Positions 21,997 to 32,160 are shown, counted from the stretch's first letter. The stretch: DNA of 64,000 bases from Lachnospiraceae bacterium Marseille-Q4251 (GCA_018223435.1 JAGTTO010000001.1:3286001-3350000); one strand, 5' to 3'. The notes: generated by a model from the letters alone, not told the origin. Numbers and translations: made by a program.

Positions 21997-22980
21997 TTAC
22001 AAGAATTTTTTTCGCCAGGGCCGGGCGCATGCTATGCAGATGAGAGTGCCGGCAAATGTCAGGAGAACCCAGATCAGAAGAGTGGAGCTCCAACCAATCC
22101 GGTCGGAAAGGACGGCAATGCCATAGGTGGAAGTCGCACTTCCGATGTAGGTACAGGAGTTTAAAACTCCGGATACAGTGGATACATTTCCCTGCTTTTT
22201 GAAAAAAGGCGGGATCATACAAACCTGGATCAGGTTGACGCCGTGCATACAGCCAGTGAGAAGGGCGGAAAAGAAAACCGAAAAAGCGGCATTTTTTCCG
22301 GTGGAACAAAAAAGTGCCAGAGAGGACAGGGTCCCGGTGAAGAAGAAGACTCCCGCACAGGAAAGGGGGTTGGAAAACTTCCGGATATACAGAGTGGAAG
22401 CGGACTGGATGCAGAGGAGACCGAAAAGAGGAAGCAGGACACCTGTGAGAATTGCAGCTGCGTGGCTCAGATGGTAGGTTTCGGAAATATAAGAGGGCAT
22501 CCAGGTGGTGACCTCATCCCGAAGCATTCCCTGGAGAACAATGGTGAGCATGATACATAGAAGCAGCGGACTTAAGAAAGAATTTTTCTGTGAACTGCCC
22601 TGGATGGAAGCGTTTTCTATGGAAATAACCGGTGCGTCCTCACAATATCGGTTCCAAACCAGAATCATGATGATTCCGCAGATGGCAGAAAAGAAAAAAA
22701 CAGTCCGCCACCCCCAGAAAGAGATCAGAGGCGGCCAGAGAAAGCTCTGGGCAAAGCCGTTGAAACACCAGACAACAAGCATTTGGTAAGGATTCCGACA
22801 GAACGGAATACAAAGGTTCATCAGGACAGTCAGGCTCAATCCGAGGAAAATGAGTTTTTTCGGAGAAATGTAGTCCCCCAGAACGCCGCTTACCAGCTGA
22901 CCTGCGCCGTAGGTAATAAAACTTCCGGTGAGTGCCATGGAGAGCTGGCTTTTGGAAAAGCAGGGTAAGTGCGGAGGCTT
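21997..22980 (-). pseudogene. Decayed MFS transporter
   Basis: An open frame with an ATG at 22938 gives 313 residues; family members have about 400. The frame continues upstream of that ATG as LPCFSKSQLS, a normal loop before helix 2, so the first helix is missing. There is also an internal join, FLWPP/LISFWGWRTVFF: in relatives about 45 residues (two helices) lie between these pieces. The rest reads as a UhpC/GlpT-like MFS protein (GQLVSGVLGDYISPKK, GFAQSFLWPP). A truncated transporter with 8-9 helices is unlikely to work. Upstream it abuts a phosphatase fragment instead of a promoter. Confidence 0.65.
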
Positions 22981-23001
22981 TTGTTTTAAAAGGTGATAAA
23001 T

Positions 23002-23135
23002 TCAAAATAAACTCTGTCCCTCCCAATCTTTGTCAGGCAGTGCGCCCAGGAGCTTGGCAATGGTCGGAGCCAGATCCTTGATGGAAGTGTTGGAAAGTGT
23101 ACTTCCGGGAGTGAAATAAAGATGAAGGTCAAGAA
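23002..23135 (-). pseudogene. C-terminal scrap of an alkaline-phosphatase-superfamily enzyme
   Basis: The minus strand reads LYFTPGSTLSNTSIKDLAPT then IAKLLGALPDKDWEGQSLF and TGA at 23004-23002. The pattern SIKDLAPTIAKLLG...WEG is the usual end of phosphodiesterase, nucleotide pyrophosphatase or sulfatase-like enzymes. No start or catalytic residues remain. It is directly upstream of the decayed MFS gene, so one deletion may have removed the body of this gene and the first MFS helix. Confidence 0.55.
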
Positions 23136-23155
23136 AACAATTTGAAATCTGTCTA

Positions 23156-23184
23156 TTGATTTCTGGAAGAACAATCTTTATAAT
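23156..23184 (+). promoter_or_regulatory. Promoter of ftsH
   Basis: TTGATT (23156-23161), 17 bases, perfect TATAAT (23179-23184). The ftsH ATG at 23214 follows a TAGGAGGGA ribosome site. Confidence 0.75.
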
Positions 23185-23213
23185 GGAAGAGATTAGTTTT
23201 TAGGAGGGAAAAA

Positions 23214-25262
23214 ATGAACCATAATCAAATACCTGGCGGAGACCCTGATCAGAGACCAGGCGATCAAAATAATAACCGGAATGGCAAGGGAACGAAGAAC
23301 GGTCAGACCATTCTGATTTTTCTAGTGATTTCCCTGGTAGTGCTTCTTCTGGTAAATTTTATGAACGGGATACTCAAGGACTCCACGGAAAAGGAGATCA
23401 CTTATAATCAGTTCATGAAGATGCTGGAAAACGGAGAAGTGGATAAGGTGGTAATCCAGTCCAGCGAGATTGAGATCACACCGAAAAACCAGCCTTTCCC
23501 TGGGATGGAGCTGACCTATTATACAGGTGTGATGGCAGATGACAATCTGCAGCAGAAGCTGGAAGCAGCCGGTGTGGACTACACACAGGAGATCCCGGAT
23601 GTGACGGGAGCGATCCTCTACAATATTTTAAGTCTGGTGATCCCTCTGGTCCTTGTATGGGTGGCATTTGGTTTCATCATGCGGAAAATGGCCGGCGGCG
23701 GAGGTGTCATGAATGTGGGAAAAAACAAAGCAAAGGTTTATTCCCAGAAGGAGACAGGCGTAACCTTCAAAGATGTGGCAGGACAGGATGAAGCGAAGGA
23801 ATCTCTTCAGGAAGTGGTGGATTTTCTGGAAAATCCCGGAAAGTATACGACCATTGGAGCCAAGCTTCCCAAAGGAGCACTTCTTGTCGGGCCTCCGGGA
23901 ACCGGTAAGACGCTTCTGGCGAAGGCGGTAGCCGGTGAGGCACATGTGCCTTTCTTTTCCATTTCCGGTTCTGATTTTGTGGAAATGTTTGTCGGTGTAG
24001 GTGCATCCCGTGTCCGCGAACTCTTTGATGAGGCGAAGAAAAATGCCCCGTGTATCATTTTTATCGATGAGATCGATGCGATTGGTAAAAGCCGTGACAG
24101 CCGGTACGGTGGTGGAAACGACGAACGGGAACAGACGCTGAATCAGCTTCTGGCAGAGATGGATGGCTTTGATACCTCCAGTGGTCTCCTGATCCTGGCG
24201 GCAACCAACCGTCCGGAGGTACTGGATTCCGCCCTTCTCCGCCCTGGCCGTTTTGACCGGAGAGTCATTGTAGATCGTCCGGATCTTAAGGGGCGTGTGG
24301 ATATCCTCAAAGTGCATGCGAAGAATGTTCATCTGGATGAGACCGTTAATTTTGAAGAGATCGCACTTGCCACCAGCGGAGCGGTCGGTTCTGATCTGGC
24401 GAACATGATCAATGAGGCGGCAATTCTGGCAGTCAAGAAAGGTCGTAACCGGGTATCCCAGAAAGATCTTTTTGAGGCAGTGGAAGTGGTTCTCGTCGGT
24501 AAAGAGAAGAAAAACAAGATTCTGAGCCAGAAGGAACGGGAGATCGTTTCTTATCATGAAGTGGGACATGCACTTGTGAGTGCACTTCAGAAACATTCCG
24601 AGCCGGTGCAGAAGATCACCATTGTTCCCAGGACCATGGGAGCACTTGGGTACGTTATGAATGTGCCGGAGGAGGAGAAATATTTAAGTTCCGAGGATGA
24701 GCTTCGTGCCCGTCTGGTGGAGTGTGTGGGTGGCCGTGCGGCAGAAGAGATCGTTTTTGATTCTGTGACCACAGGCGCTTCCAATGATATCGAGCAGGCG
24801 ACAAAGATCGCCAGGGCCATGGTGACGCAGTATGGTATGTCAAAGAAATTCGGTCTTATGGGACTGGAGATCTCAGCAAACCAGTATCTGGATGATCGGA
24901 CGGTCATGAACTGCAGTGATGTCACTGCCGCAGAGGTGGACGAGGAAGTGCGGAAGGTTCTTCAGGAGTCCTACGATGAGGCGAAACGTCTTCTGACGGA
25001 GCATCGGAAGGCACTGGATCAGATCGCAGAGTTCCTGATCAAAAAGGAAACCATTTCCGGTAAGGAATTTATGGAGATCTTTGATCAGGTGGAGAAAGAG
25101 GATCAGCCGGAGAGCGCGAGCGAGGCGGCAGAGGTCAAAGAGACTGAAACGAAGGCGGATGATTCCGAACCGGAGACTTCCGGGACAGAAGCGGAGACTG
25201 AGATTTCCAGGAACGTTCCGGCGCCGGAAACCATAGAAAATAAAGAAGATACAACCGTGTAA
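23214..25262 (+). CDS. ftsH: ATP-dependent zinc metalloprotease FtsH
   Basis: 682 residues. Two membrane helices (about 31-50 and 133-153) flank an extracytoplasmic region of about 80 residues. The AAA+ domain has Walker A GPPGTGKT (Lys232), Walker [12 protein letters not shown] and the second region of homology [19 protein letters not shown]. The zinc site is HEVGH (His448, Glu449, His452), with Val where Ala is usual. The last 50 residues form an acidic tail typical of clostridial FtsH. The hexamer degrades misassembled membrane proteins and short-lived regulators. Confidence 0.97.
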   Translation: MNHNQIPGGDPDQRPGDQNNNRNGKGTKNGQTILIFLVISLVVLLLVNFMNGILKDSTEKEITYNQFMKMLENGEVDKVVIQSSEIEITPKNQPFPGMELTYYTGVMADDNLQQKLEAAGVDYTQEIPDVTGAILYNILSLVIPLVLVWVAFGFIMRKMAGGGGVMNVGKNKAKVYSQKETGVTFKDVAGQDEAKESLQEVVDFLENPGKYTTIGAKLPKGALLVGPPGTGKTLLAKAVAGEAHVPFFSISGSDFVEMFVGVGASRVRELFDEAKKNAPCIIFIDEIDAIGKSRDSRYGGGNDEREQTLNQLLAEMDGFDTSSGLLILAATNRPEVLDSALLRPGRFDRRVIVDRPDLKGRVDILKVHAKNVHLDETVNFEEIALATSGAVGSDLANMINEAAILAVKKGRNRVSQKDLFEAVEVVLVGKEKKNKILSQKEREIVSYHEVGHALVSALQKHSEPVQKITIVPRTMGALGYVMNVPEEEKYLSSEDELRARLVECVGGRAAEEIVFDSVTTGASNDIEQATKIARAMVTQYGMSKKFGLMGLEISANQYLDDRTVMNCSDVTAAEVDEEVRKVLQESYDEAKRLLTEHRKALDQIAEFLIKKETISGKEFMEIFDQVEKEDQPESASEAAEVKETETKADDSEPETSGTEAETEISRNVPAPETIENKEDTTV

Positions 25263-25280
25263 GACACAGTCGATTCCAAG

Positions 25281-25321
25281 GGCTGCCGTCTGGAGAGATC
25301 CTCCGGACCGGCGGCCTTTTC
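25281..25321 (+). terminator. Terminator of ftsH
   Basis: GGCTGCCGTCTGGAG pairs imperfectly with CTCCGGACCGGCGGCC around a short loop, followed by TTTTCT. It stands 17 bases before the uvrC start, so uvrC may partly depend on read-through. Confidence 0.6.
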
Positions 25322-25337
25322 TGACAGGAGGACAGAG

Positions 25338-27218
25338 ATGTTTGATATTCAGGAAGAACTGAAAAAGCTGCCGGGGAAGCCCGGCGTCTACATTATGCAT
25401 GATGAGAAGGATGCCATTATCTATGTAGGAAAGGCTGTTTCCCTGAAAAACCGGGTGCGTCAGTATTTCCAGGTCAGCCGGAACAAGGGAGCCAAGATCG
25501 ATCAGATGGTGACCAGGATTCGGCGTTTTGAGTATATTGTGACCGATTCGGAACTGGAAGCACTGGTTCTGGAGTGTAATCTGATTAAAGAGCATCGTCC
25601 GAAATACAATACCATGCTGAAAGATGACAAAACCTATCCGTTTATCAAAGTGACGGTACAGGAAGAGTATCCGCGGATCCTTTTTTCCAGATCCATGAAC
25701 AAAGACAAGAGCCGGTATTTTGGACCTTATACCAGTGCCGGGGCCGTGAAGGATACGATCGAACTTCTGCGAAAGGTTTATAAGATCCGTTCCTGTCAGC
25801 GGAATCTGCCGCGGGATATCGGAAAAGAGAGACCTTGTCTGAATTATCATATCCATCAGTGCAAGGCTCCCTGTCAGGGATATATTTCAAAAGAAGAATA
25901 CCGGAAAAATGTCAGTGAGGCCATGGATTTTCTGAACGGCAATTATGAGCCGATTATGAAGCTCATCACAGAGCGCATGAATGAGGCGGCGGAAAATCTG
26001 GAATTTGAGACGGCCATCGAGCAGCGGGAGCTCTTGAACAGCGTGAAACAGGTGGCCCAGAAGCAGAAAATCACAGTCAGCGACGGGGAGGACAAGGACA
26101 TCATCGGCGTGGACATTCAGGATACGGATGCCGTCGTGCAGCTGTTTTTCGTCCGTGATGGAAGGATGATCGGAAGGGATCATTTTTTCCTCAGGGTAGC
26201 TCCGCAGGATACGGAACGGGATATTGTGGGAAGCTTTCTTACCCAGTTTTATGCGGGAACGCCTTTTATCCCGAGAGAGATCATGCTGCCCTGTGAGGTG
26301 GAGGATGAGCAGGTAGTCAGTGACTGGCTTTCTGCCAAGCGTGGCGGGAAAGTTTACCTCCGGGTGCCGAAAAAAGGAACCAAGGAAAAGCTTGTGGAAC
26401 TGGCAGGGAAAAATGCGGCCATGATCCTGAGCCAGGATAAGGACCGGATGAAAAAAGAAGAAGGAAGGACCATAGGAGCCATGAAGGAAATCGCTGAATG
26501 GCTTCAGCTTCCGGAACTGACCAGGGTGGAAGCCTACGATATCTCCAATATCAGCGGTTTTGAGTCGGTTGGTTCCATGGTTGTTTATGAACGGGGGAAG
26601 CCAAAACGCAGCGATTACCGGAAATTTAAGATCCAGACGGTTCAGGGACCGGATGATTACGCCAGTATGGAAGAAGTGCTGACCCGGCGTTTTTCCCATG
26701 GACTGGATGAACAGGCGGAGATCAAAGAGGCGGCTCTGGAAAAAGAATTTGGAAAATTCAGCATTTTCCCGGATCTCATCATGATGGACGGCGGCAGAGG
26801 TCAGGTGAATGTGGCGCTGCGGGTTCTGGACAGGCTGAACCTGAAAATTCCGGTCTGCGGTATGGTAAAGGATGACAATCACCGGACCAGAGGACTCTAT
26901 TTCCATAATGTGGAGATTCCCATTGATACAAACAGTGAGGGGTTCCGTTTGATCACACGGATCCAGGACGAAGCGCACCGGTTTGCGATCGAGTATCACC
27001 GGTCTCTTCGAAGCAAGGAACAGGTACATTCCATTCTGGATGATATCGAAGGCATCGGGCCAACCCGGAGAAAATCCCTCATGCGGACATTCCAGAGTCT
27101 GGAGGCAATCCGGGAAGCAGAGGTGGAAGAACTGAAAAAAGCCCCCTCCATGAATGAACAGAGCGCCCGGAGAGTCTATGAATTTTTTCATAAAAAGTGT
27201 AAAGAAAACGAGGAATAA
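25338..27218 (+). CDS. uvrC: Excinuclease ABC subunit C
   Basis: 626 residues, normal length. The N-terminal GIY-YIG nuclease is seen in [20 protein letters not shown] (about 14-33), making the 3' cut. The UVR helix pair for UvrB contact is near 205-240 ([19 protein letters not shown]). The RNase H-like C-terminal nuclease, which makes the 5' cut, shows [11 protein letters not shown] and [17 protein letters not shown]. It ends in a helix-hairpin-helix domain ([16 protein letters not shown]). The protein performs both incisions in nucleotide excision repair. Confidence 0.97.
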   Translation: MFDIQEELKKLPGKPGVYIMHDEKDAIIYVGKAVSLKNRVRQYFQVSRNKGAKIDQMVTRIRRFEYIVTDSELEALVLECNLIKEHRPKYNTMLKDDKTYPFIKVTVQEEYPRILFSRSMNKDKSRYFGPYTSAGAVKDTIELLRKVYKIRSCQRNLPRDIGKERPCLNYHIHQCKAPCQGYISKEEYRKNVSEAMDFLNGNYEPIMKLITERMNEAAENLEFETAIEQRELLNSVKQVAQKQKITVSDGEDKDIIGVDIQDTDAVVQLFFVRDGRMIGRDHFFLRVAPQDTERDIVGSFLTQFYAGTPFIPREIMLPCEVEDEQVVSDWLSAKRGGKVYLRVPKKGTKEKLVELAGKNAAMILSQDKDRMKKEEGRTIGAMKEIAEWLQLPELTRVEAYDISNISGFESVGSMVVYERGKPKRSDYRKFKIQTVQGPDDYASMEEVLTRRFSHGLDEQAEIKEAALEKEFGKFSIFPDLIMMDGGRGQVNVALRVLDRLNLKIPVCGMVKDDNHRTRGLYFHNVEIPIDTNSEGFRLITRIQDEAHRFAIEYHRSLRSKEQVHSILDDIEGIGPTRRKSLMRTFQSLEAIREAEVEELKKAPSMNEQSARRVYEFFHKKCKENEE

Positions 27219-27222
27219 TCCG

Positions 27223-27251
27223 TTGAACGTACCGGCAAATTATGGTAGACT
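27223..27251 (+). promoter_or_regulatory. Promoter of hprK
   Basis: TTGAAC (27223-27228), 17 bases, TAGACT (27246-27251) with a TGG extended -10. Transcription would start about 27257, at the base of the structured leader. Confidence 0.65.
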
Positions 27252-27254
27252 GAT

Positions 27255-27311
27255 GTCATGCAGAATTGCATGTGCCGCTTTGCGGCGAAGCAATTTCGTA
27301 GGCGGCATGAC
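27255..27311 (+). other. Nested hairpin leader of hprK
   Basis: Three perfectly nested stems: GTCATGC (27255-27261) with GCATGAC (27305-27311), AATTGC (27264-27269) with GCAATT (27290-27295), and GCCGC (27274-27278) with GCGGC (27282-27286). The structure would begin at the 5' end of the transcript and finish 45 bases before the start codon. It matches no riboswitch I know. It could stabilise or control hprK mRNA. Confidence 0.55.
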
Positions 27312-27356
27312 AGCGGAAAGCGTCGTGCCTGCGATCTGAAGAAAAGGAGAAAAGGC

Positions 27357-28298
27357 ATGGGAAGTGTAGCATTATCAAAGATTGTCGAGCAGCTGGACTT
27401 GAAAAATGTGACGCCGGAAGTGGATATCGGCAAGATCCGCATCACATTGCCGGAGATCAACCGTCCGGCTCTGCAGCTGACAGGATATTTTGATCATTTT
27501 GATTCCAAACGTGTTCAGATCATCGGATATGTAGAGTACACCTATCTGGAGCACTTAAGCCGGGAGAGAAGGCTGGAAGTTTACGAGCAGTTTCTTTCCT
27601 ATGATATGCCCTGTTTGATCTACACCACGAAGACCACGCCGGATGAGGATATGCTCCGGATGGCCATTGAGCGGAACATTCCTATTTTTACGGCACATAA
27701 GACCACCACATCTTTCATGGCAGAGATCATCCGCCGTCTGAATGTGGAGCTGGCTCCCTGTATTTCCATCCATGGCGTATTGGTGGATGTTTACGGCGAG
27801 GGTGTTCTGATCATGGGCGAGAGCGGCATTGGCAAGAGCGAGGCTGCTCTGGAGCTGATCAAGCGAGGCCACCGTCTCGTCAGCGATGACGTGGTGGAGA
27901 TCCGCCGTGTCAGCGACGATACCCTGGTGGGAAGCGCGCCGGACATCACCCGGCATTTTATCGAGCTTCGCGGCATCGGCATCATCGACGTGAAGACCCT
28001 GTTCGGTGTCGAGAGCGTTAAGGACACTCAGTCCATTGATCTTGTCATCAAGATGGAAGAGTGGGATAAAAACAGAGAATACGACCGCATGGGTCTTGAG
28101 GAGGAGTACACGGAGTTCCTTGGAAACAAGGTAGTCTGCCATTCCCTGCCGATCCGTCCGGGCCGTAACCTGGCTGTCATCGTAGAATGTGCGGCTGTCA
28201 ACCACCGTCAGAAGAAGATGGGCTACAACGCTGCCAAAGAGCTGTACAACCGTGTACAGGCATCTCTTACAAGAAAAAGAAATCCGGAGGAAGAATAA
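27357..28298 (+). CDS. hprK: HPr kinase/phosphorylase
   Basis: 313 residues from the ATG at 27357, behind AAAAGGAGAAAAGG; an upstream in-frame ATG at 27258 lies in the structured leader. The N-terminal domain is followed by Walker A GESGIGKSEAA (Lys160) and the conserved KRGHRLVSDDVVEI. The family signature HFIELRGIGIIDVKTLFGV follows near 200. It phosphorylates and dephosphorylates HPr at the regulatory serine, setting carbon catabolite repression by CcpA. It is followed after one base by a ROK glucokinase gene, tying both to sugar metabolism. Confidence 0.97.
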   Translation: MGSVALSKIVEQLDLKNVTPEVDIGKIRITLPEINRPALQLTGYFDHFDSKRVQIIGYVEYTYLEHLSRERRLEVYEQFLSYDMPCLIYTTKTTPDEDMLRMAIERNIPIFTAHKTTTSFMAEIIRRLNVELAPCISIHGVLVDVYGEGVLIMGESGIGKSEAALELIKRGHRLVSDDVVEIRRVSDDTLVGSAPDITRHFIELRGIGIIDVKTLFGVESVKDTQSIDLVIKMEEWDKNREYDRMGLEEEYTEFLGNKVVCHSLPIRPGRNLAVIVECAAVNHRQKKMGYNAAKELYNRVQASLTRKRNPEEE

Positions 28299-28299
28299 G

Positions 28300-29235
28300 A
28301 TGAAAGAGTATTGTTTTGGTATTGATATCGGAGGAACAACGGTAAAATGTGGTCTTTTCAATGTAAAAGGCGACATTCTGGAGAAATGGGAGATCCCCAC
28401 AAGAACGGAAAATAATGGCGTGAACATCCTTCCGGATGTGGCTGCCACTATCGATGCAAAGATCCAGGAAAAAGGCATCGCCCGCGACACGATCGCCGGT
28501 GTGGGCGTCGGCATCCCGGGACCGGTCAATGAGGAGGGTGCAGTCATCTGTGCCGTAAACCTTCACTGGGGTTATGTAGAGCTGGAAAAAGAACTGGAGA
28601 AGCTCACCGGCCTGACCGTAAAAGCTGGAAATGACGCCAATGTGGCAGCTCTCGGTGAAATGTGGAAGGGCGGCGGAGCCGGCTATCACAACGTTGTCAT
28701 GGTAACCCTCGGAACCGGTGTCGGCGGCGGAATCATTGTCAATGGAAAGATCGTGACCGGAACCCACGGTGCAGGCGGAGAGATTGGCCATGTGCATGTG
28801 GAGGATGACGAGCACGAGTCCTGCAACTGTGGAAATCAGGGCTGCCTGGAGCAGTACGCCAGCGCTACCGGCATTGTCCGTCTGGCAAACCGTATGCTGG
28901 CTGCCACCGATAAACCCTCCGTACTGAGAAACGAGGAAGTGACTGCAAAATCCGTTTTCGACGCTGTAAAAGCAGGCGACGAGCTGGCTATGGAAGTTGC
29001 CGAGAAATTCGGTAAATATCTGGGAACCGCTCTGGCTGTTGTTGCCGGCGTGGTAGACCCCGAGGTTTACGTTATCGGCGGCGGCGTTTCCAAGGCTGGT
29101 AAGATCATTCTCGACTATATAGAGAAATATTACAAGAAATATGTCTTCCAGGGCAGCCGCGACTGTGCCTTCGCACTGGCTGAGCTGGGCAACGACGCAG
29201 GCATCTGCGGAGCTGCAAAACTGGTATTGGGCTAA
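28300..29235 (+). CDS. ROK-family glucokinase (GlcK-like)
   Basis: 311 residues, ATG at 28300 just after the hprK stop, with GGAGGAAG inside the hprK end. ATP-binding phosphate motif GIDIGGTTVKCGLF is at residues 6-19. The ROK zinc motif is CNCGNQGCLEQYAS, preceded by EIGHVHV, and the substrate loop is GVGIPGPV. It should phosphorylate glucose taken up without the PTS or released from oligosaccharides by the hydrolases nearby. It shares the hprK promoter. Confidence 0.92.
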   Translation: MKEYCFGIDIGGTTVKCGLFNVKGDILEKWEIPTRTENNGVNILPDVAATIDAKIQEKGIARDTIAGVGVGIPGPVNEEGAVICAVNLHWGYVELEKELEKLTGLTVKAGNDANVAALGEMWKGGGAGYHNVVMVTLGTGVGGGIIVNGKIVTGTHGAGGEIGHVHVEDDEHESCNCGNQGCLEQYASATGIVRLANRMLAATDKPSVLRNEEVTAKSVFDAVKAGDELAMEVAEKFGKYLGTALAVVAGVVDPEVYVIGGGVSKAGKIILDYIEKYYKKYVFQGSRDCAFALAELGNDAGICGAAKLVLG

Positions 29236-29252
29236 ATAGGTTATGAGTTTCA

Positions 29253-29284
29253 GGCAGGGTCTTCTTTGCAGGGCCCTGCTTTTA
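29253..29284 (+). terminator. Terminator of the hprK-glucokinase operon
   Basis: GCAGGG (29254-29259) and CCCTGC (29274-29279) with a TTTTAT tract. The stem is modest. Confidence 0.6.
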
Positions 29285-29352
29285 TATTATAGGTATCTGA
29301 TGAAAAATAGCTGGTTTTGTATTTTACAAATCCAATAGAAATGGAGAATTAA

Positions 29353-29988
29353 ATGATGGATATGAAAAAAAGAAGAGACATGCAGCTTTTGTATGTTGCT
29401 GACGAAGCGATTATGGAAGAACAGAGTGTGTGCAGAAAGAAATTGCAGAAACTTAACTTTATGGATCGGTCCGATTTTGATGGAGTAGCAGAAACCGTAA
29501 AGGATCTTTTTGGCAAGACAGGAAAAGACTGCACGGTCAATCCTCCGTTTTACTGTGACTATGGCTCTCATATTGAGGTGGGCGAGAATTTTTTTGCAAA
29601 CTATAACTGCATGATTATAGATGTGGCGAAGGTCAGAATTGGTGCTAACTGCTTTATGGCTCCGAACGTGGCTATTTATACAGCAGGTCATCCGGTTCAT
29701 CCGGATACCCGCAATTCCATGTTTGAGTACGGAAAAGAAGTAACCATCGGAGATAATGTGTGGATCGGAGGAAATACGGTAGTTTGCCCGGGAGTACATA
29801 TTGGAAATAATGTGGTGATCGGAGCCGGAAGCGTGGTGACAAAAGATATCCCGGACTGGTCGGTTGCAGCCGGAAATCCATGCCGGGTGCTTCGTAAAAT
29901 CACGGAAGAAGACAGAAAAAAAGCGTTTCATAAGGAAGAAATCGATGAGGAAGCATGGAATGTGATATGTGGACAGGAAGAAAAATAA
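29353..29988 (+). CDS. Maltose/galactoside O-acetyltransferase-like enzyme
   Basis: 211 residues; start behind GGAG at six-base spacing. The N-terminal maltose acetyltransferase segment (residues about 5-55) is followed by a left-handed beta helix of hexapeptide repeats (IEVGENFFANYNCMIID, VTIGDNVWIGGNTVV, HIGNNVVIGAGSVV). The catalytic His lies in YTAGHPVHP. Such enzymes move acetyl from acetyl-CoA to the 6-hydroxyl of sugars that cannot be metabolised, helping their removal. Actual acceptor unknown. Confidence 0.92.
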   Translation: MMDMKKRRDMQLLYVADEAIMEEQSVCRKKLQKLNFMDRSDFDGVAETVKDLFGKTGKDCTVNPPFYCDYGSHIEVGENFFANYNCMIIDVAKVRIGANCFMAPNVAIYTAGHPVHPDTRNSMFEYGKEVTIGDNVWIGGNTVVCPGVHIGNNVVIGAGSVVTKDIPDWSVAAGNPCRVLRKITEEDRKKAFHKEEIDEEAWNVICGQEEK

Positions 29989-30245
29989 TCATCATCGTGA
30001 TTGGTACGATTCTTTATCAGGTGATATATAGTTTCTGCGTTGATCTGTTCGCAAATACGCATGTGTACAGCATTCATGTGTGGGTAAATGCGCTGATTAT
30101 GCTGTTGGGAATCCTGCTTTTTGCAGTTGGAACCGGATTTTATGCAGCTGCTTCACTGGGACGCGGTTCCTATGAGGCCTTAACCTTTTCACTTGCGGAA
30201 AAGAACGGCTGGCAGGTAAAAACAAAAAAGTTATTTAAAATATAG
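29955..30245 (+). pseudogene. Fragment of a YczE/YitT-like membrane protein
   Basis: An open frame of 96 residues that overlaps the acetyltransferase end by 34 bases. The part VIGTILYQVIYSFCVDLF, then a hydrophobic helix (ALIMLLGILLFAVGTGFYAA) and GRGSYEALTFSLAEKNGWQV resembles the middle third of YczE-like proteins of about 215 residues. Both the first helices and the C-terminal half are missing. It is probably a remnant, though expression of a two-helix peptide cannot be ruled out. Confidence 0.5.
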
Positions 30246-30332
30246 AACCAATAGGGACGGAGATAAAGGCTTTTTCATTCTCCCTGCTGGTCAGGCATAT
30301 ATTGGAATGAATGCTGCATCAGGCGGTAAGTT

Positions 30333-32048
30333 ATGAACGATCAAAAGCTTGAAAATCTCCTGAATCTGGCGCTGGATGCCACGTCGGAGGAGCTGGAGCG
30401 CTCGGAGCGGCTCTCGGAAGGCTACGACCGGGCGGATAATACCTGGGATCTCATCATCAAATACAATGGAGATCTCGCAGAGCTGGAGCGGGAAGGGGCG
30501 GTATTCACCCCGCTGGTCAATGAATACGCTATTGTGACGATCCGTCAGGAGCTGATTCCCTGGCTGGCGGCTCAGGTACAGGTGGAATATATTGAAAAAC
30601 CAAAGAGGCTGTCCTTCACTGTTAATCAGGGAAGGGCAGCCTCCTGTATTAACGGGCTTTCAAGAGCTCCTCTGGGACTAAGTGGAAAAGGTGTACTGCT
30701 GGCAATCATCGACAGCGGCATTGACTATACTCATCCGGATTTTCGGAATGCTGACGGAAGTACCCGGCTTCTGGCCCTGTGGGATCAGACGGCAGAAGGA
30801 ACGCCGCCAAAAGGCTATCGGATCGGAAGTGAATTTACCCAGGAAGAGTTAAATCAGTCTCTACGGGAAAATCAGGTCCTGAGCCGGGATCTTTCCGGTC
30901 ACGGAACCGCAGTCGCGGGGATTGCGGCCGGAAATGGAAGGGCTTCCAGTGGAAGATATCGGGGCGTGGCGCCGGAGAGCGAGCTTCTGGTAGTGAAACT
31001 GGGGATTCCCAGACCGGATTCTTTTCCGAGGACAACAGAACTGATGCAGGGCGTGGATTATGCGGTCCGGAAAGCTCTGGAGCTATCCATGCCGCTGGTG
31101 ATCAATTTAAGCTTTGGGAATGGATACGGGTCCCATGACGGAACCTCCCTTCTTGAAACTTTCCTGGATGACATTTCCGCTTACGGCAGAAGTTCTATTG
31201 TGGCAGGAACCGGAAATGAAGGGGATGCCGGCGGTCATACGGGCGGCTGGCTGACGGAAGGAGAAGAAAAAACACTGGAACTGGCGATTGGAGAGTACGA
31301 AACGGGGACAAATATCCAGCTCTGGAAGTCCTATGTGGATAACTTTTCTGTCTCGTTGATCGCACCGGAAGGTGTGTCCATTGGCCCTTTCCAGGAAAAT
31401 ATGGGAAGTCAGCGATATCGGGCCAGTGGAACGGAGCTTCTGATCTATTACGGAGAACCAAGCCCATACAGCTTGGTTCAGGAGATTTATATGGATTTTC
31501 TGCCTGTAGAAAATTACATTGACAGCGGCATCTGGAAAATCCGCCTGACACCGGAAAAAATCACAGAAGGCCGTTATGATCTCTGGCTTCCAGCCCGGGA
31601 GGAACGGAACCAGGACACCTATTTTTACCGGCCAGATCCGGACACAACCCTGACGATTCCCTCCACCGCCGGGAAAGTGGTCTCTGTGGGAGCCTATGAT
31701 TCCCGGCTGATGACCTACGCTTCCTTTTCCGGGCGGGGCTATACGAGGGATGGGCGTAACATCAAACCGGACCTCTCAGCCCCTGGTGTTAACATCATGA
31801 CCACAGCCCCCGGCGGAGGCTACTCCCCCCGGACCGGCACTTCCTTTGCCACGCCTTTTGTCTCTGGCTCAGCCGCCCTCCTCATGCAGTGGGGGCTGAT
31901 TGATGGCCGCGATCCCTACCTCTACGGCTCCAAACTCAAAGCCTATCTCCTCAAAGGCGCCCGTCCCATTCCCGCTGTCAAAACTTACCCGGATCAGCGA
32001 TTGGGGTATGGAGTGCTTTGTGCGGAGGAGAGTCTTCCGCGGAGGTGA
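30333..32048 (+). CDS. S8 subtilisin-like serine protease, Csp-like
   Basis: 571 residues with the full triad: Asp127 in IIDSGIDYTHPDF, His190 in SGHGTAVAGIAAG and Ser504 in GTSFATPFVSGSAA; the oxyanion Asn is in GTGNEG. A short N-terminal segment (LDATSEELERSERLSEGY, then WDLIIKYNGDL) and a large insertion between Asn and Ser are features of the clostridial Csp proteases that process the germination hydrolase SleC. There is no signal peptide. Lachnospiraceae often have several such genes, and a spore role is only one possibility. No partner gene is beside it. Confidence 0.88.
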   Translation: MNDQKLENLLNLALDATSEELERSERLSEGYDRADNTWDLIIKYNGDLAELEREGAVFTPLVNEYAIVTIRQELIPWLAAQVQVEYIEKPKRLSFTVNQGRAASCINGLSRAPLGLSGKGVLLAIIDSGIDYTHPDFRNADGSTRLLALWDQTAEGTPPKGYRIGSEFTQEELNQSLRENQVLSRDLSGHGTAVAGIAAGNGRASSGRYRGVAPESELLVVKLGIPRPDSFPRTTELMQGVDYAVRKALELSMPLVINLSFGNGYGSHDGTSLLETFLDDISAYGRSSIVAGTGNEGDAGGHTGGWLTEGEEKTLELAIGEYETGTNIQLWKSYVDNFSVSLIAPEGVSIGPFQENMGSQRYRASGTELLIYYGEPSPYSLVQEIYMDFLPVENYIDSGIWKIRLTPEKITEGRYDLWLPAREERNQDTYFYRPDPDTTLTIPSTAGKVVSVGAYDSRLMTYASFSGRGYTRDGRNIKPDLSAPGVNIMTTAPGGGYSPRTGTSFATPFVSGSAALLMQWGLIDGRDPYLYGSKLKAYLLKGARPIPAVKTYPDQRLGYGVLCAEESLPRR

Positions 32049-32160
32049 AGTTACAGAAAAGATTGATGAAAACGGCGCCACCTGTTTGGAGAGTGCCGTT
32101 GATTTCTACTGGTTTTTAGTATTTGAAAGTTTTAATTTTCTCCTTTTCCTTAGAAATAGA

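Noticed and set aside
20879..22126. A 415-codon plus-strand frame opposite the DUF1846 gene
   Set aside because: Antisense to a full-length family member, with no start signal.
25887..27191. A 434-codon minus-strand frame opposite uvrC
   Set aside because: Antisense shadow of uvrC; no recognisable domain.
30220..30336. Short open frame ending in FFILPAGQAYIGMNAASGGKL that overlaps the S8 protease start
   Set aside because: No start codon or ribosome site; possibly a gene scrap but I could not link it to a family.
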